Origin: Pyropia yezoensis
Lineage: Eukaryota > Rhodophyta > Bangiophyceae > Bangiales > Bangiaceae
Assembly: GCA_009829735.1 (NCBI GenBank)
Contig: CM020618.1
Span: 39,671,030 to 39,735,029 of the forward strand
Length of the DNA stretch: 64,000 nucleotides
Reading direction: 5' to 3'
In this document: piece by piece, positions 32,027 through 42,968 of the stretch
Numbering within the stretch: position 1 is the stretch's first letter
Layout: each line of letters starts with the position of its first letter
Notes under the pieces: model-generated
What the model was told of the DNA's origin: nothing
The model's input: the letters and a program-made list of their open reading frames with translations, nothing else
Database searches by the model: none
Program-made: the position numbers and the translations under genes

Positions 32027-33067
32027 ACGCACCACGCCACCCGCCAGCGCACGTACCTCCTTGTCCGCGCCATCCCCCTCGGGCGGCACCGTCACGCCCG
32101 CGGCGGCGAGGAGGATGTCCATCGACTCGCCCTGCAGGAGCGTCCAGCTAAGGTCAAAGACGACCAGCCGCTTGGCGCGGCGGACCAGCCCCCCCCGCTG
32201 GATGGCCAGGTCCGCCCCCGGCTGGGCGCGGCTCAGCTCCATCAGCGTCGTGCGCAGGCGGGCTACCCGCCCGCCGCCGCCGCCACCCCCACCCCCACCG
32301 CCGCCCGACGGCAGGCGGAGGCCAAGCTCGTAGCAGCTAAACGGGTCGCCCTCGGCGGTGCGCCGCTCAATGCCGTGGATGTTGCCGCCGGCCGCCGCCA
32401 CCGCCGCGGCAACGGCGCCGAGAAAGGCGGGCGGCATCCGGCCGGGCGCCACCAGCGTCACCGCGTACGTGTCGCGCGCGCCACTGCTGCTGCCGCCGCC
32501 GCCGCCGCTGCTGTTGCTGCTGCTACCGGCAGATCCCCTGCCACCATCGTGGTTTCCAACGGCGGCGACGGCGGCAGCAGCTGGCAGGCCCCCCGCCTCC
32601 CCCCCCGGCGCGGCAGCATCCTCCACAGACCGGCGGGCGGTGACCACATCAAACTCCACCTCAAAGCCCGCCGTGTGGGCGGCCAGGAGGATCTGCTTGA
32701 CAATGTCGGTCGACGCGGCGTCGGCGGGCGGGGGGGCGGAAGCCCCGCGCGCGCCGCCGCCGCCGCCAGCCACCGCCGACCTGGCAGCCGCCGCCGCCGC
32801 CGCCGCTGCCGCGTCCCCCCCCCCCACAGCCGTCAATGACGACGGTGACGACGACGGCGGCGGCGGGCGCAGCTCCACCGCCGCCATGGCGGTAAAGGTG
32901 GAGCGCACCACAAACTGGCGGAGGTCCATCAGCGTCGCGCTCGTCGCCACCCCCGCCAGGATCCGCGCCAGGGCGGTGAGGGAGGACGGGGAGTGCGCAC
33001 CGGTGAGGGTGGCGATGAGCAGCTTGGCCGCAAGGGGGGCCCCCGCCGGGGGGGGGGGTTCCGCCAT
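31112..33067 (-). CDS. ACT-domain HAD-family protein, SerB (phosphoserine phosphatase)-like
   Basis: Two exons, 33067-32057 (337 codons, donor GTACGTGC) and 31670-31112 (acceptor GTGTAG). Residues ~10-60 and ~199-255 look like two ACT domains (KLLIATLTGAHSPSSLTALA; DTYAVTLVAPGRMPPAF), as in ACT-containing SerB enzymes of serine synthesis. The HAD part reads VFDLSWTLLQGESMDILLAA, LAVITSGPLAVAQ, GPRKAELLAALA and VAIGDGPVSAAML. Asp305, Ser391, Lys437 and Asp460 match catalytic positions, but the second Asp of motif I is Ser307 and the Asn-Asp of motif IV is Val463-Ser464. The true C-terminus (ASKSLASVLYLMGMGGADV) is in another frame, reached through the C-runs at 31202-31224, which I take as a length error. 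ATG 33067 (CCCACCATGG) is the first ATG. Phosphatase activity is doubtful. Confidence 0.75.
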
Positions 33068-34766
33068 GGTGGGCCGGCGGGAAGGGGGATACGGGGGGGT
33101 GGGTGGAGGAGGCAGGCGGGCGGGTGTGAGGAGGGCAGATGCACCCCCACGTGGTGGGGGGGGGAAGACCGGGAGCGGAAAGGCGGCGGGCTCCGGCGCG
33201 TCGTCGGTGGTAGCCAGGGAAGGGGACGACGGGGTGGCGAGCCACACCACCAGAGGGACGACGAGCGAGGAGGCAGAGGAGAGATGAGGGCAAAAACGTG
33301 TACCTGCGGGCCAAGGCGGGGCGCCGGTCGCGTGATCTATGTATGTATGTAGCTCCGCTCAGGCAGGACGTCCGGCACAGCGACAATCCTCGACATGTGT
33401 GCGCTGTGTGTATGTACTGTACCATTGTACCGCGTGGAACAGATCCTGCTTCATAGTTGGCCCTCTCCTGGACTTGCATCTCTGATCACGAGCTGCAGAC
33501 GCAACTTGGCCTCCGATCTTGGGGCCTCGAGTGGAATTTTATCAAGCTCCAATCAGGTGACGTAACACCCGCAGTAGGATCGTCAGCCGCTCCTCGCATC
33601 GTCACGTCATCAACCACAGGCACGCCCCCCCCACGTCCGTCGATCGGCCCCCTTGGTGGTGCTGACAACTTTCGGGCAGCCGGACGGGGCGCTTCCACCC
33701 CACCCACCCCCCCTCCCTTCCCCTGCCCCCCCCGTCTCAACCCCCCCCCCCCTTCGCTCCGTGGCGTCGTCCCCACCGTCTGGCCGTCTTTGTCTCCTCG
33801 GCCCAATGACGTGCGGTGGTTGAATTTTGGGGTGGGGGCGGCAGCAGCTCGCTGCTACGACCGCCCCCCGCCCGGGCGGCGGCGGCCGCCCTTGCCCGCG
33901 GGTGATATGGGGGGGGGGGGGGGTTGGAGGTTGGGAGTGCTCGGCGGGCGTTTTTCTCCCCACTCTTTCCTCCAGCGCCGCGGCCTCGGCCCCCTCCCTC
34001 TACCCCCTGTGCCGTTCTTACCCCAAGACTGGGGGGTTTCCGTTTGTCTCTTTTTTTTCCTCTAGCCACCCACGCGTCGACTGGGAGCGGGGTGGAGGCG
34101 GCGGGGGCGCTCCCCACCGGCTTTCCCAGGTGGAGAGCCCCCGCCGGGCGCTGCTGCCGCCGCCACAGGACCGCCGCGCGCCCACAGACGGGGGCGGCGT
34201 GGGGTGGGGGTGGGGGTGGCGGTGGCGGCGGAAGCGTAGGCAGGCGGGGGGGGGGGCTGGCTGGCGCCGGCTCCCCCCCGGCCCCCCCCCCAACCCCGCT
34301 GTGGGCGCCCGCGCCACCGTGCGACTGGCCGCCGCCGTTGGCCGTTGCCGCCCCTGCCGTTGTTGCCCCTGCCGCCGCCCCCCCCGCCCGTGACGGCCGC
34401 CACCGCGGCCGGCTGGCGTGGCGGGGGCTGACGACGGCTTGCGGCGGCGCCCCGACGGGGGGGAGCACCGCCATTGCCCCCCTTCTCCTTCTTCCCGGCG
34501 GCTACCCGTAGCGAGGAGGTAGTGGGGGGGGGGGGGGGGGGGGGGGGGGCAGCCATCGACGCGGCCACTGCCACAATCACCACTCGTCGCCCGTTACTGC
34601 CGCGGGGGTGTTCTGGGGTGTTCTTTCCCCCCCCCCCCCCCCCGCGTTCTCTCCCCGCCCACCACTACCCCTTCCACTTCCTCCTCTTTCCCTGACACCC
34701 CCTACCCCTCCGCCTCTCCCCCCTCCCACCCGCCCGCCCGCCCGCCCGCCCACCGCCCCGCCCACC
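33068..34766. other. divergent intergenic region
   Basis: Lies between two genes that run away from each other (ACT-HAD on minus, coiled-coil on plus), so it should hold both promoters. A lower-GC part (33330-33620) has GTAC motifs, including TGTACTGTACCATTGTACC at 33416-33434. C-, T- and G-runs fill 33700-34640. No gene seen. Confidence 0.35.
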
Positions 34767-37700
34767 ATGCGGGGGGGGATGGCGCGTGCCAAGGCGCGGC
34801 CTTGGACGTCGACGCCGCCCGCGCCGCCAGGGGCGGGGGGGAGCGGGGCGAAGGGGGGCGGCGACGGGGAAGGGAAGCCGCCTCGCACCTGGGGCGGGGG
34901 CGTTCCCCCCTCCCCGACGGCGGGGGGGGGGGCTGGAGGAGGGGTGGCCGCGTCGGGTGGTGGTGCCGCCGCCGCCGCCGCCGCGGCGCCCGACGACGGG
35001 GGCACCCGCCTGGCGGGAGAGGGGGACGGGCGGGGGGGGCGCCTGGACGGCCGCAAGGGGGTCACGTTTGTGGTCCCGGCGGGGGATGACCCGCGGGGGA
35101 CTGCCGACGGTGCGCGCGGCGCCGCCAGTCGTGCTGGCAGTAGCAGCAGCGACGGGGACGACGGGGGTGGGGGTTCCGTCGGCGGAGGCAGTGGCGACGG
35201 CGGTGGCGACGGCGGTGGCGGCGGCGGCGGCGGCGGCACTTTGGGCCGGTCGGCGGCGTTGCTGCTCGGCCGCGACGAGGGTGGCTCGTCGGACGGTGAG
35301 TCAGCAACCGACGGGGGCTCCTGCTCGGCCAACAGCGTCGACGGCCATGGTGAGGCGGGCCACGTGGGCGACGACGGCGGCGGGTGCGTTTGTGGGGAGA
35401 AGCCGACGGCCGGCTTTGTGGCACGCCTGGCCGCCGCCGAAGACGGCGCCGCCGCGGCCTCTGCGCGGGCCGCTTCGGCCGAGGCGGCGTCGGCGGCGGC
35501 CACGGCCGCGCTGGGCGTGGCGTTTGGGCGGCTGGACGACGCGGCCGTCGTGGCGGCGACCCGGTCGGCCGACGCAGAGGCGGCGGTGAAGCACGCGCGG
35601 GCGGTGCACGCGGCGGACCTGGCGGCGCTCCATGCGGACTTTGCCGCGCTGGTGTCCCCTGCGGCCGCGGCGGCGGCGGGCGGGGGGGGCGGCGGGGGCG
35701 CCAGCGGCAGCGGTGGGGGGGGTGGCGGCCACAGCGGGGCGACCTATGGGGGTGGGGGGGGGAGCTGGTGGGGGGGGGGGTGCGGGAGCCCCCCATGGTG
35801 GTGGGCGAGCGTGCCCGCCGGCGGGCCGCGGAGCGGGCGCTCGCCGAGCGCGACGCGATTGTGTGCTCGCTGGAGGAGGCGGCGGTGGCAGCGGCCGCCG
35901 ACGCCGCCGCCGCCCGCCGCGAGCGCAACGCCGCCGAGGCGGCGGTCGTGACGCTCGGCCGTGACCGCGCGGCGGCGCTGCGGGGCCTCGCCGACGCGAC
36001 CGCCGCGCGGGAGGCGGCGCGCGGCGTGGCGGCAGAGATGGAGACGGCGTGGCGGTCCGCGGTGGGCGCGCGGGCGGGGGAGCGGCGACGGCGCCGCCGC
36101 GCCGTTGCCGCCGCGGATGCCAAGGTGGCTGCCGCCGTCACTGCTGCCGACGGGCTGGCGATGAAGGCGGTCGACGCGGCCGAGGCGGCCGAGGCGGCCG
36201 CCGCCGAGGCAGAGGGGCGTGCTCGTGATGCGGCGGGGGCGGTGGCCGTGCTCACCGACGCCCGCCGCCGGGACGCGGTGGCGTGGGAGGCGGCGCGGGA
36301 TGAGCACGGGCGGCAGCTCGCGGCTGTGCGGGATGAGGCCGCCGCCACGGTTGCGGCGGCCACAACGGCCGCTGCCGACGCGGCCGCATTCGCCGCGCAA
36401 TCGCCCACCGCGGGCGACAAGGAGGGGAGGGGGGGCAGTGTTGGCCACGAAAGACGGCTGCCCCCCGCACCTGACGATGACGGCGCGGCCGCCGCCGACA
36501 CGGCCGCTGCCGTGGCGGCGGCCGTGGCGGCGGCCCGCGCCGACGCGGCGGCCGACGCGGCAGCCACCACTGCCCGCCTGGCCGCCGCTGAACAGGCCAC
36601 GACAGGTCTCCGCGCGCAGCTGGACGCGGCGCACGCGTCGGTCGCGGCGCTGACTGAGGAGCTGGCCTCGACGACCGCCGCGGCGGCGCGTGCCGCCGCG
36701 GCCGCCGACGCACGCGCGTCGCGGCGGGCCGCCGCCGCCGCGCAGGCGGCGGTTGTCGAGGCAAGCCGCGGCGCCGCCGCCGCGCGCGACGCGGCGGCGG
36801 CGGTCGAGGCGTCGGCGGCGCGGGCAGGGGAGGAGCGCGTGCGGGCGGCGGTCGCGGCGGTCGAGGCGGCGGCCGCCGCGGAGCGGTCGGCGCTCGCCAC
36901 CGACGCGGTCGCCGCGGTGGGCGCCGCCGAGGCGGCGTTGACACGCGCCGAGGGTGCCGAGGTGGAGCTCGCGGCCGCCGCCGCTCGGGCTCAGCGAGCT
37001 GAAGCAGTGGTTGCGGGCGTGACTGCCCGCGCTGAGAGCGCCGAGGAGGAACTCACAGCCGTGACTGCTCGCGCTGAGAGAGCCGAGGAGGAGCTCGCCG
37101 ACGCGGCTGCGCGGGCCGAGCGGGCCGAGGTGGAGGTTGCCGATGCGGCTGCTCGTGCCGGGGCCGCCGAGGCGGGCCTTGCTACTGTGACTGCCCGCGC
37201 CGAGGGCGCTGAGATAGAGGTTGCCGATGCGGCTGCCCGTGCCGAGGTCGCCGAGGCGAGCCTTGCCGCTGCGACCGCCCGTGCTGAGGCCGCCGAGGCG
37301 GGCCACGCTGCCGATGCCGCCCGTGCCGAGCGTGTCGAGGCGGCGCTCGCAGTGGCGGCCGCCCGTGCTGAGCAGGCAGAGGCAGAGGCCGCCACCGAGA
37401 CCGCCCGTGCCGACCGCGCTGAGGCAGACGCCACCGCCGCGGGTGCCCGCGGGGATGCGGCCGAAGCACGCGCGGTGGCCGCCGAGGCTGCGGCCACCGC
37501 GGGCCGTGTTGCCGCGGGCGATGCGGCCGTCGCCGCCGAGGCGGCCCGCGCCGACGCGGCTACCGCGGCCGCCGGGGAAGCGACGCGGCGGGCCGACGCG
37601 GCCGACGAGGCTGCTGCGCAAGGGACGAGGCGGGCCGACGCGGCCGACGAGGCTGCTGCGGAAGCGAGGCGGCGGGCCGACGCGGCCGACGAGGATGCTG

Positions 37701-40700
37701 CGGAAGCGACGCGGCGGGCCGACGCGGCCGACGAGGATGCTGCGGAAGCGACGCGGCGGGCCGACGCCGCCAACGAGGCAGCGGCAGACGCGACGCGGCG
37801 TGTGGATGCGGCCGACGCGGCCGCCGCCGACGCTTCACGCCGTGCTGACGCGTCCGACACGGCGGCGGCGGCCGACGCGGCCGCCGCTGCCGACGCGGCG
37901 GTGGCGCGGTCTGACGAGCTCCGGGCAGTGACGGCCGAGCGGGACGCGGCGGTTGCCGACTTGGGACGGTTGCGAGGGGAGCTGGTGGCCGCCCGTGAGG
38001 CGGCCGCGGTAGCGGCCCAGGCGGGCGAGGCCGCCGCCACCGACGGCACCGTGGCTCGCGACGCGGCGACCGCGGCGGTGGCCGCGGTGGCTGCGGCCGA
38101 CGGACGGGCGGCTGAAGCAGAGCAGCGAGCGGCGGTGGCGACCGCCTCGGCGGCGGCGGCAGCCGCCGACCTAGCCACCGCCCGCGAGGCGGCGGACACG
38201 GCCGCCGCGACAATGGCCGCCGCGGCCGCCGACGCGGCAGCGGCCACCGCCGACGGCGACGCGCTGGCGGCCGAAGTCGCCGCCGCCCGCCGCGGCGTGG
38301 CGGCCACGACGGCGCGGATATTGGGGCTCTCCCAGGACGTCCAGGCCGAGACGGACCGGGCCGACGCGGCGGCCGCCGACGCGGGCCACGCCCGCGCCGC
38401 GCTCGTCGAGGCGCGGCAGCAGGTGGCGGCGCTCGGCGCGCGCCTCTCTGCCGCCGCCGACACAGCGGCTGCCGCCGACGCGACCGCCGCGGACCTCGAG
38501 GCGCGCGTCGCCGCCGCCGACGCGCGCGCCGACGATGCGTGCGCGGCGGCTGCGGCTGCGACAGCCGCCGCGGCGGCCGCCACGACCGAGCGGGACGCGG
38601 CGGTCTCTGCGGCCGCGGCCGCCGCCGACGCCACCCGCGCGGCGGTGGCGCGGGCCGACGCGGCCGACGCGGCGCGTGCCGACGCGGTCGCCGCGGCTGC
38701 GGCGGCCGACGCGGCCCGCGCCGACGCGGCGGCCGCGGCCGCGGCCGACGCGGCGGCCGCCGCGGCAGCCGCGACGGGCGAGCGCACTCGCCTGCGCGCC
38801 GAGCTGGTCGCCGCCCGCGCCGCCGCCGCCGCCGCCGACGGCCGCGCCGCCGACGAACGGGCGGCGGCAGCAGCAGCAGCGGCGGCGGCCGAGGCGGCCG
38901 TCGCGCGCCTCCGGTCGGCGTACGCCGAGGCGACCGCCGCGGCGGCGGACGCGGAGCGGGTGACGGCCGCTGCGTCTGCGTCGGCAGATGGGGTGGCGGC
39001 GGTGGAGGCGGCCGCCGCGGACCTCCACCGGCAGGCTTGTGGCATCGAGGCTGCCGCCGCGGATGCCGCTACGGGCCGCCGGTCGGGGCTCGCCATCCGC
39101 CGGCGGCTGCGGCGCGCGCGGGGAGGGGGGGGGGGCGGACCGATGCGGACGCAGCAGCAACGCCGACCGCGTCAGCGTCGGCCGTGTCGCCATTGGCAGC
39201 CGCCGCCCCGTTTGGCAGCCGCCGCCGCGGCGGTGCCGCCGCTGCGCCCACCGCCGCCACGGGGGCGCTCAGAACGGCCTCGTCGCTGCCCGTGTGGGCC
39301 GACGACGTGGACTGGGACTCGAGCCGCTCCCTCCCCGTGTCGCCCGCGGCGGCGGCGGCAGCGTCGTCATCGTCGGCGGCGGCGGCGGCGGCGTCTGCGG
39401 CGGCGCCCGCCGCCCGCGACGCCGAGCTGCGGCGCCTCCACAGCCTCCTTGCCGACGCGGAAGCGTCGTTGGGCGACCTCCGTACCGACGCGGCCGCCGC
39501 CGCGGCGGCCGCTGAAGACCGCGATGCCGCGCGTGCCGAGGCGGTTGCCGACGCGGCCGCCGCGGTCGCGGCTGCCGACCGCCGCACGGCGGCCGACGCC
39601 GACCACGCTGCCGCGATGGCAGCGTCGGTGGCGCGTGCCGACGCGGCGCGGGTGGCCGCCGAGGCGGCGGCGGCGGCGGCCGCTGCGGCGACCGCTTCCC
39701 CAGGAGGGGGGCGGGGCGGGGGGGGGGGGAAGCGCGCCTCCCGCCTGTGGTCGGGACGGCCACTGCTGTGGGGAGGAGGGGGGGGGTCTGCCAACCGTGG
39801 AGAGGGGGGCGGTGGAGAAGCTGCCGCTGCCGGCGCCCGTGCCGGTATCGGTGCCGACGACGACGACGGCGGCGGCGTCGGCAGTGGCGGCGCTGGCGGC
39901 GGCGTGGGTGCCGACGGCGGCGGCAGCAGCGACGACATGGCGGCGGTGGTGGCGGCGCTGCGGGCGCGGGTGGAGGCGGCCGAGGTGGACCGCGCCGCCG
40001 CGACCGCCCGTGCCGACCGCGTCGCCGCCCGTGCTGCAGCGGCCGACGGCGCTGCCGCCGCGGCGGCCGCCGCGGCTGCCGACGCGGCGCGCCATGCCGC
40101 CGCGGCAAAGACGGCTACGGCAGACCGGGACGCGGCGGCCGCCGCTGCGGCTGCCGCTACCACCCGTGCCGCCGCGGCTGAGGCCGAGGTCGCCGCCCTC
40201 CGCCGCGGCGGCGGCGGTGGCAGCGGCGGTCGCGGTAAGGCCGCCGACGGCGCGTCGGCCGTCCCCGTCACTTCTCCCCGTGACGTGACGCTGCTCCGGC
40301 TGGGCAGCGACGGGTCGACGGCGCCGCCGTCGCCGACGGCGGCGGTGCCCCCGTGCACGGGCTGCGCCGACTGCGACCGGCTGGCCGCCGACGCGGCGGC
40401 GGCGGCGGGGGTGGCAGCGGCGGCCGCCGCGGAGCGCGCACACGCGCTCGACGCCGTCGCCGACCTGACCGCCGCCCTTGCGGCCGCCCGCGCCGCAGCA
40501 GCCGCCGCCGCTGCCGGAAAGGGGGACGCCGCAGCGGGGGCGGCAGGGTCCCCCGACGGCGCCTCGCCGGCGGCGTCGCCCAAAAAGCGGCGGACCCCCA
40601 AGACCCGCTGTGCGGGGTGTGTGGCGGCGGCGGCGGTGGGAAAAAAGGGGCGGCGCCGCGCGGCGGCGGCGTCAGAGGTGGACTCATCGGCCACCGCCGT

Positions 40701-41322
40701 CGGGGGTGGTTGTGGGCGCCCGTCAATGGCGGCGGCGGCGGCGTCGACGGCGGCGGTGGTCGCCGCGGCGGCGACCACTACCCTGCGGGGGGGAGCAGCG
40801 GTGCTGCCATCGTCTACAACGGCAGTGGCGGCCGACCGCCCGCGGGTGTCAAACGCACCGCCGCGGTCTGCATCGCTGGCGCGGGTGCCCGCCGCGTCGG
40901 CGGCTGGGACGGCGGCGGCGGGGGGCAAGGCGCCGCCCGTTCGGTCAGTGACTGGCTCCTCCGCCGGCGGCGGCGGAGCCATATCTACCCGGCAGCTGCC
41001 CGGGGCGGCGGGCGCCCTTGCCATGCGACGGCGAGCGGCGGAGGGCGCGGCAGCCGCATCGCGCGCCGCGCCCACCCGTGGCGGGGGCGTCGGCGGGGGC
41101 GGCCGTGGCGGCAGCAGCGCCTCCTCGTCAGTCGGCGGCGGCGACAGCGGCGCGTCGACGGACAGTACCTGGGGCGGCGGCGGTGGTGATGGCGACAGCA
41201 GCGACAGTGACGGCCGCACGTCGACAGCGTCAGCAACGGAGCGCGTGCGCGCGGCGGTGAGGGCGATTGAGTGCCGCCGGCTGATGGAGGAGGAGGCGGA
41301 CAAGGCGTACGCGTCGGTGTGA
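34767..41322 (+). CDS. giant Ala-rich coiled-coil protein with 14-residue repeats
   Basis: One gene in three frames: 34767 to ~35755, then ~35780 to ~39117, then ~39137 to 41322, joined at G-runs (35748-35781 and 39117-39137) that probably have wrong lengths; total about 2,180 residues. The ATG at 34767 has context CCCACCATGC. The N-terminal ~220 residues are Gly/Ser/Asp-rich. A long helical array follows. At 37020-37480 there are ~11 units of 14 residues such as TARAERAEEELADA, and at 37570-37860 seven units such as ATRRADAADEDAAE. Fourteen residues are two heptads, so a long coiled coil is expected. Near the C-terminus come two Cys pairs (CTGCADCD, CAGC), a basic patch SPKKRRTPKTR, and Ser-rich tails ending CRRLMEEEADKAYASV. 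It may be a scaffold of cytoskeleton, nucleus or Golgi; the sequence does not say which. Confidence 0.7.
37020..37860 (+). repeat. 42-bp tandem repeats encoding 14-residue units
   Basis: Two arrays within the coiled-coil gene: degenerate units (GCCCGTGCCGAG...GCCGAGG) at about 37020-37480 and near-identical units (GCGACGCGGCGGGCCGACGC...) at about 37570-37860. The low divergence of the second array suggests recent expansion by unequal exchange. Confidence 0.75.
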
Positions 41323-41867
41323 GGTGGGGGGGGAGGCTCGGTCGGCTTTGCTTTGTGTGTTTTTGGGTGGATTTCACCGTGTCTTTCTCTACACTTGTTG
41401 AGGGCGCAGCCCCCAACGTGGGCTATCGCAGGAGTCTCCTGGCCATGCTGCGCCTTATCGGCGGGGCGGCCGACTCACGCCGTCATCGGCATTGCCGCCG
41501 CTCCACCAGGCCCGGCGGCGAGGGCCTCGCGATTTGTGACTCGCAGGAGCCACCGGCGGCTCGCTGCTGCCGCGGGAGCTGAAGGCATGAAGTATGTATG
41601 CAGCGGCACAGCGGGCGGCCAACGCTACCCTTCTCCACTCGCAGAGCATGGGTGGGGAGGTAATGTAGCTGCGAGCGGGGTTGCCATCATGCTCTGCCAC
41701 TCCAGTCTCCGTACACGAACCAACCAACCACTTTCACGCTGCCTGGAGTCCCCTGTAGCTTCGGAAGGGCCTTGAAAATGTGAAATATTTGGAAATGGAC
41801 CAGAGCAGGGGATGGATGCGCGATTTCTTTTTTTCTTCTTTTTTTTTTCCACGGGTGGGCGCTCCCG

Positions 41868-42968
41868 TCATGCAAGCCTAGCACGCAGCTGTGCCACCTC
41901 CCGCTTGAGCTTCTCATTGTCCATCACCAGCGACTCAACACGGGCGGCCATGGCCCCGTTCGCCTCCACGAGCGCGGTCATCTTCTCCTTGGCCGCCCGC
42001 CGTGCACGGAGCGCCACCTCCCGGTTGCGGATCACCCGCGCCTGCCGCCGGTCATGCATGGCCGCCTCGGCGGCCGTCAGCGGCACGCCGCCGCCAGCAC
42101 ACCTGTCTGCAGCGGCCGCCGCTGCAGACCGCCCGCGGCCGCCGGCGCCGCCGGCGCCCTCCTTTTTGATGACCGCTGTGGCGCCAGCGCCAGCGACGGC
42201 GCGGCCACCGCCACAGCCACCGCTGCCACCAATGGCCGGCGAGCCCCGCCCCGACTTGACACACCGGAGGCGACGGCGGAGCTCCCGGCGGGAGCCCGCT
42301 GAAAAATCCTCGGGCTCGGCCAGCAGCAGCCCGTTGGCCGACCACCGGGCGGTCCACTGGGTGACGGCAGCCGCCGCCGCGGCCGCGGAGCCGCCGGGGA
42401 GGGGGGTGTTTGGCAGGGAGGAAGCGGCAGACACTTGGGACAGGGCGGCGGCGAGCGCCGCCACGGACCGGGGGGGTGGGGGGGGGAGGGGGGAGCGCAG
42501 GAGGGGGGGCTCGGCCTTGACACCCGCGCCGCTCCGCGACGGCGGCGGCGGCGGTGGTGGTGGTGGCGGCGGCGGCGGCAGCGGCGACGACGCGGCAGCC
42601 GACCAGGCAGTCTCGTCGGGCGCGGACCACGCGCCGCCGTCGTCTTCTTCGCCGCCCGGCAGGGGGGTGCCCCACGAGTCAGAGCACCCTGAAAAGCTGG
42701 TGCCAGGGCCCGCGTCGGCCACAGGGGTGACGGCAGAAAAGAGGAGCACCGGGTCGTCGGGCTCCTTGGCATGGGCCAGAGCGTCCGAACCGGGGGAGAG
42801 GTCAAAGAGGAGGCCACCCGACGGGTTGAGGGTGCCGCCGAGCTCGGGCACAGCGCCGACACCGCAGCCGCTGCCCACGGTGGCGCCGTTCGGTGGGCGC
42901 GCCGCGTCGGGGGCGTCAAACGGGGCGCCCTCGAACAGGTCCTGTACCGGCCATGCCGAAGCTTCCAT
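41868..42968 (-). CDS. bZIP transcription factor
   Basis: 366 residues, single exon, from ATG 42968 (CTGCCATGGAAG), the first ATG of the frame; stop TGA at 41868-41870. The C-terminal basic region (~304-327) reads RRQARVIRNREVALRARRAA, with the N-x7-R signature that contacts DNA. It runs directly into a zipper of about five heptads (MTALVEANGAMAARVESLV, NEKLKREVAQLRARL). The N-terminal 300 residues are acidic and Pro/Gly/Ser-rich (EASAWPVQDLFEGAPFDAPD), fitting an activation region. The zipper reaches the last residue, so there is no C-terminal extension. Some heptad d positions are Met or Val rather than Leu, which may limit the partners. Confidence 0.88.
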   Translation of the reverse strand: MEASAWPVQDLFEGAPFDAPDAARPPNGATVGSGCGVGAVPELGGTLNPSGGLLFDLSPGSDALAHAKEPDDPVLLFSAVTPVADAGPGTSFSGCSDSWGTPLPGGEEDDGGAWSAPDETAWSAAASSPLPPPPPPPPPPPPPSRSGAGVKAEPPLLRSPLPPPPPRSVAALAAALSQVSAASSLPNTPLPGGSAAAAAAAVTQWTARWSANGLLLAEPEDFSAGSRRELRRRLRCVKSGRGSPAIGGSGGCGGGRAVAGAGATAVIKKEGAGGAGGRGRSAAAAAADRCAGGGVPLTAAEAAMHDRRQARVIRNREVALRARRAAKEKMTALVEANGAMAARVESLVMDNEKLKREVAQLRARLA

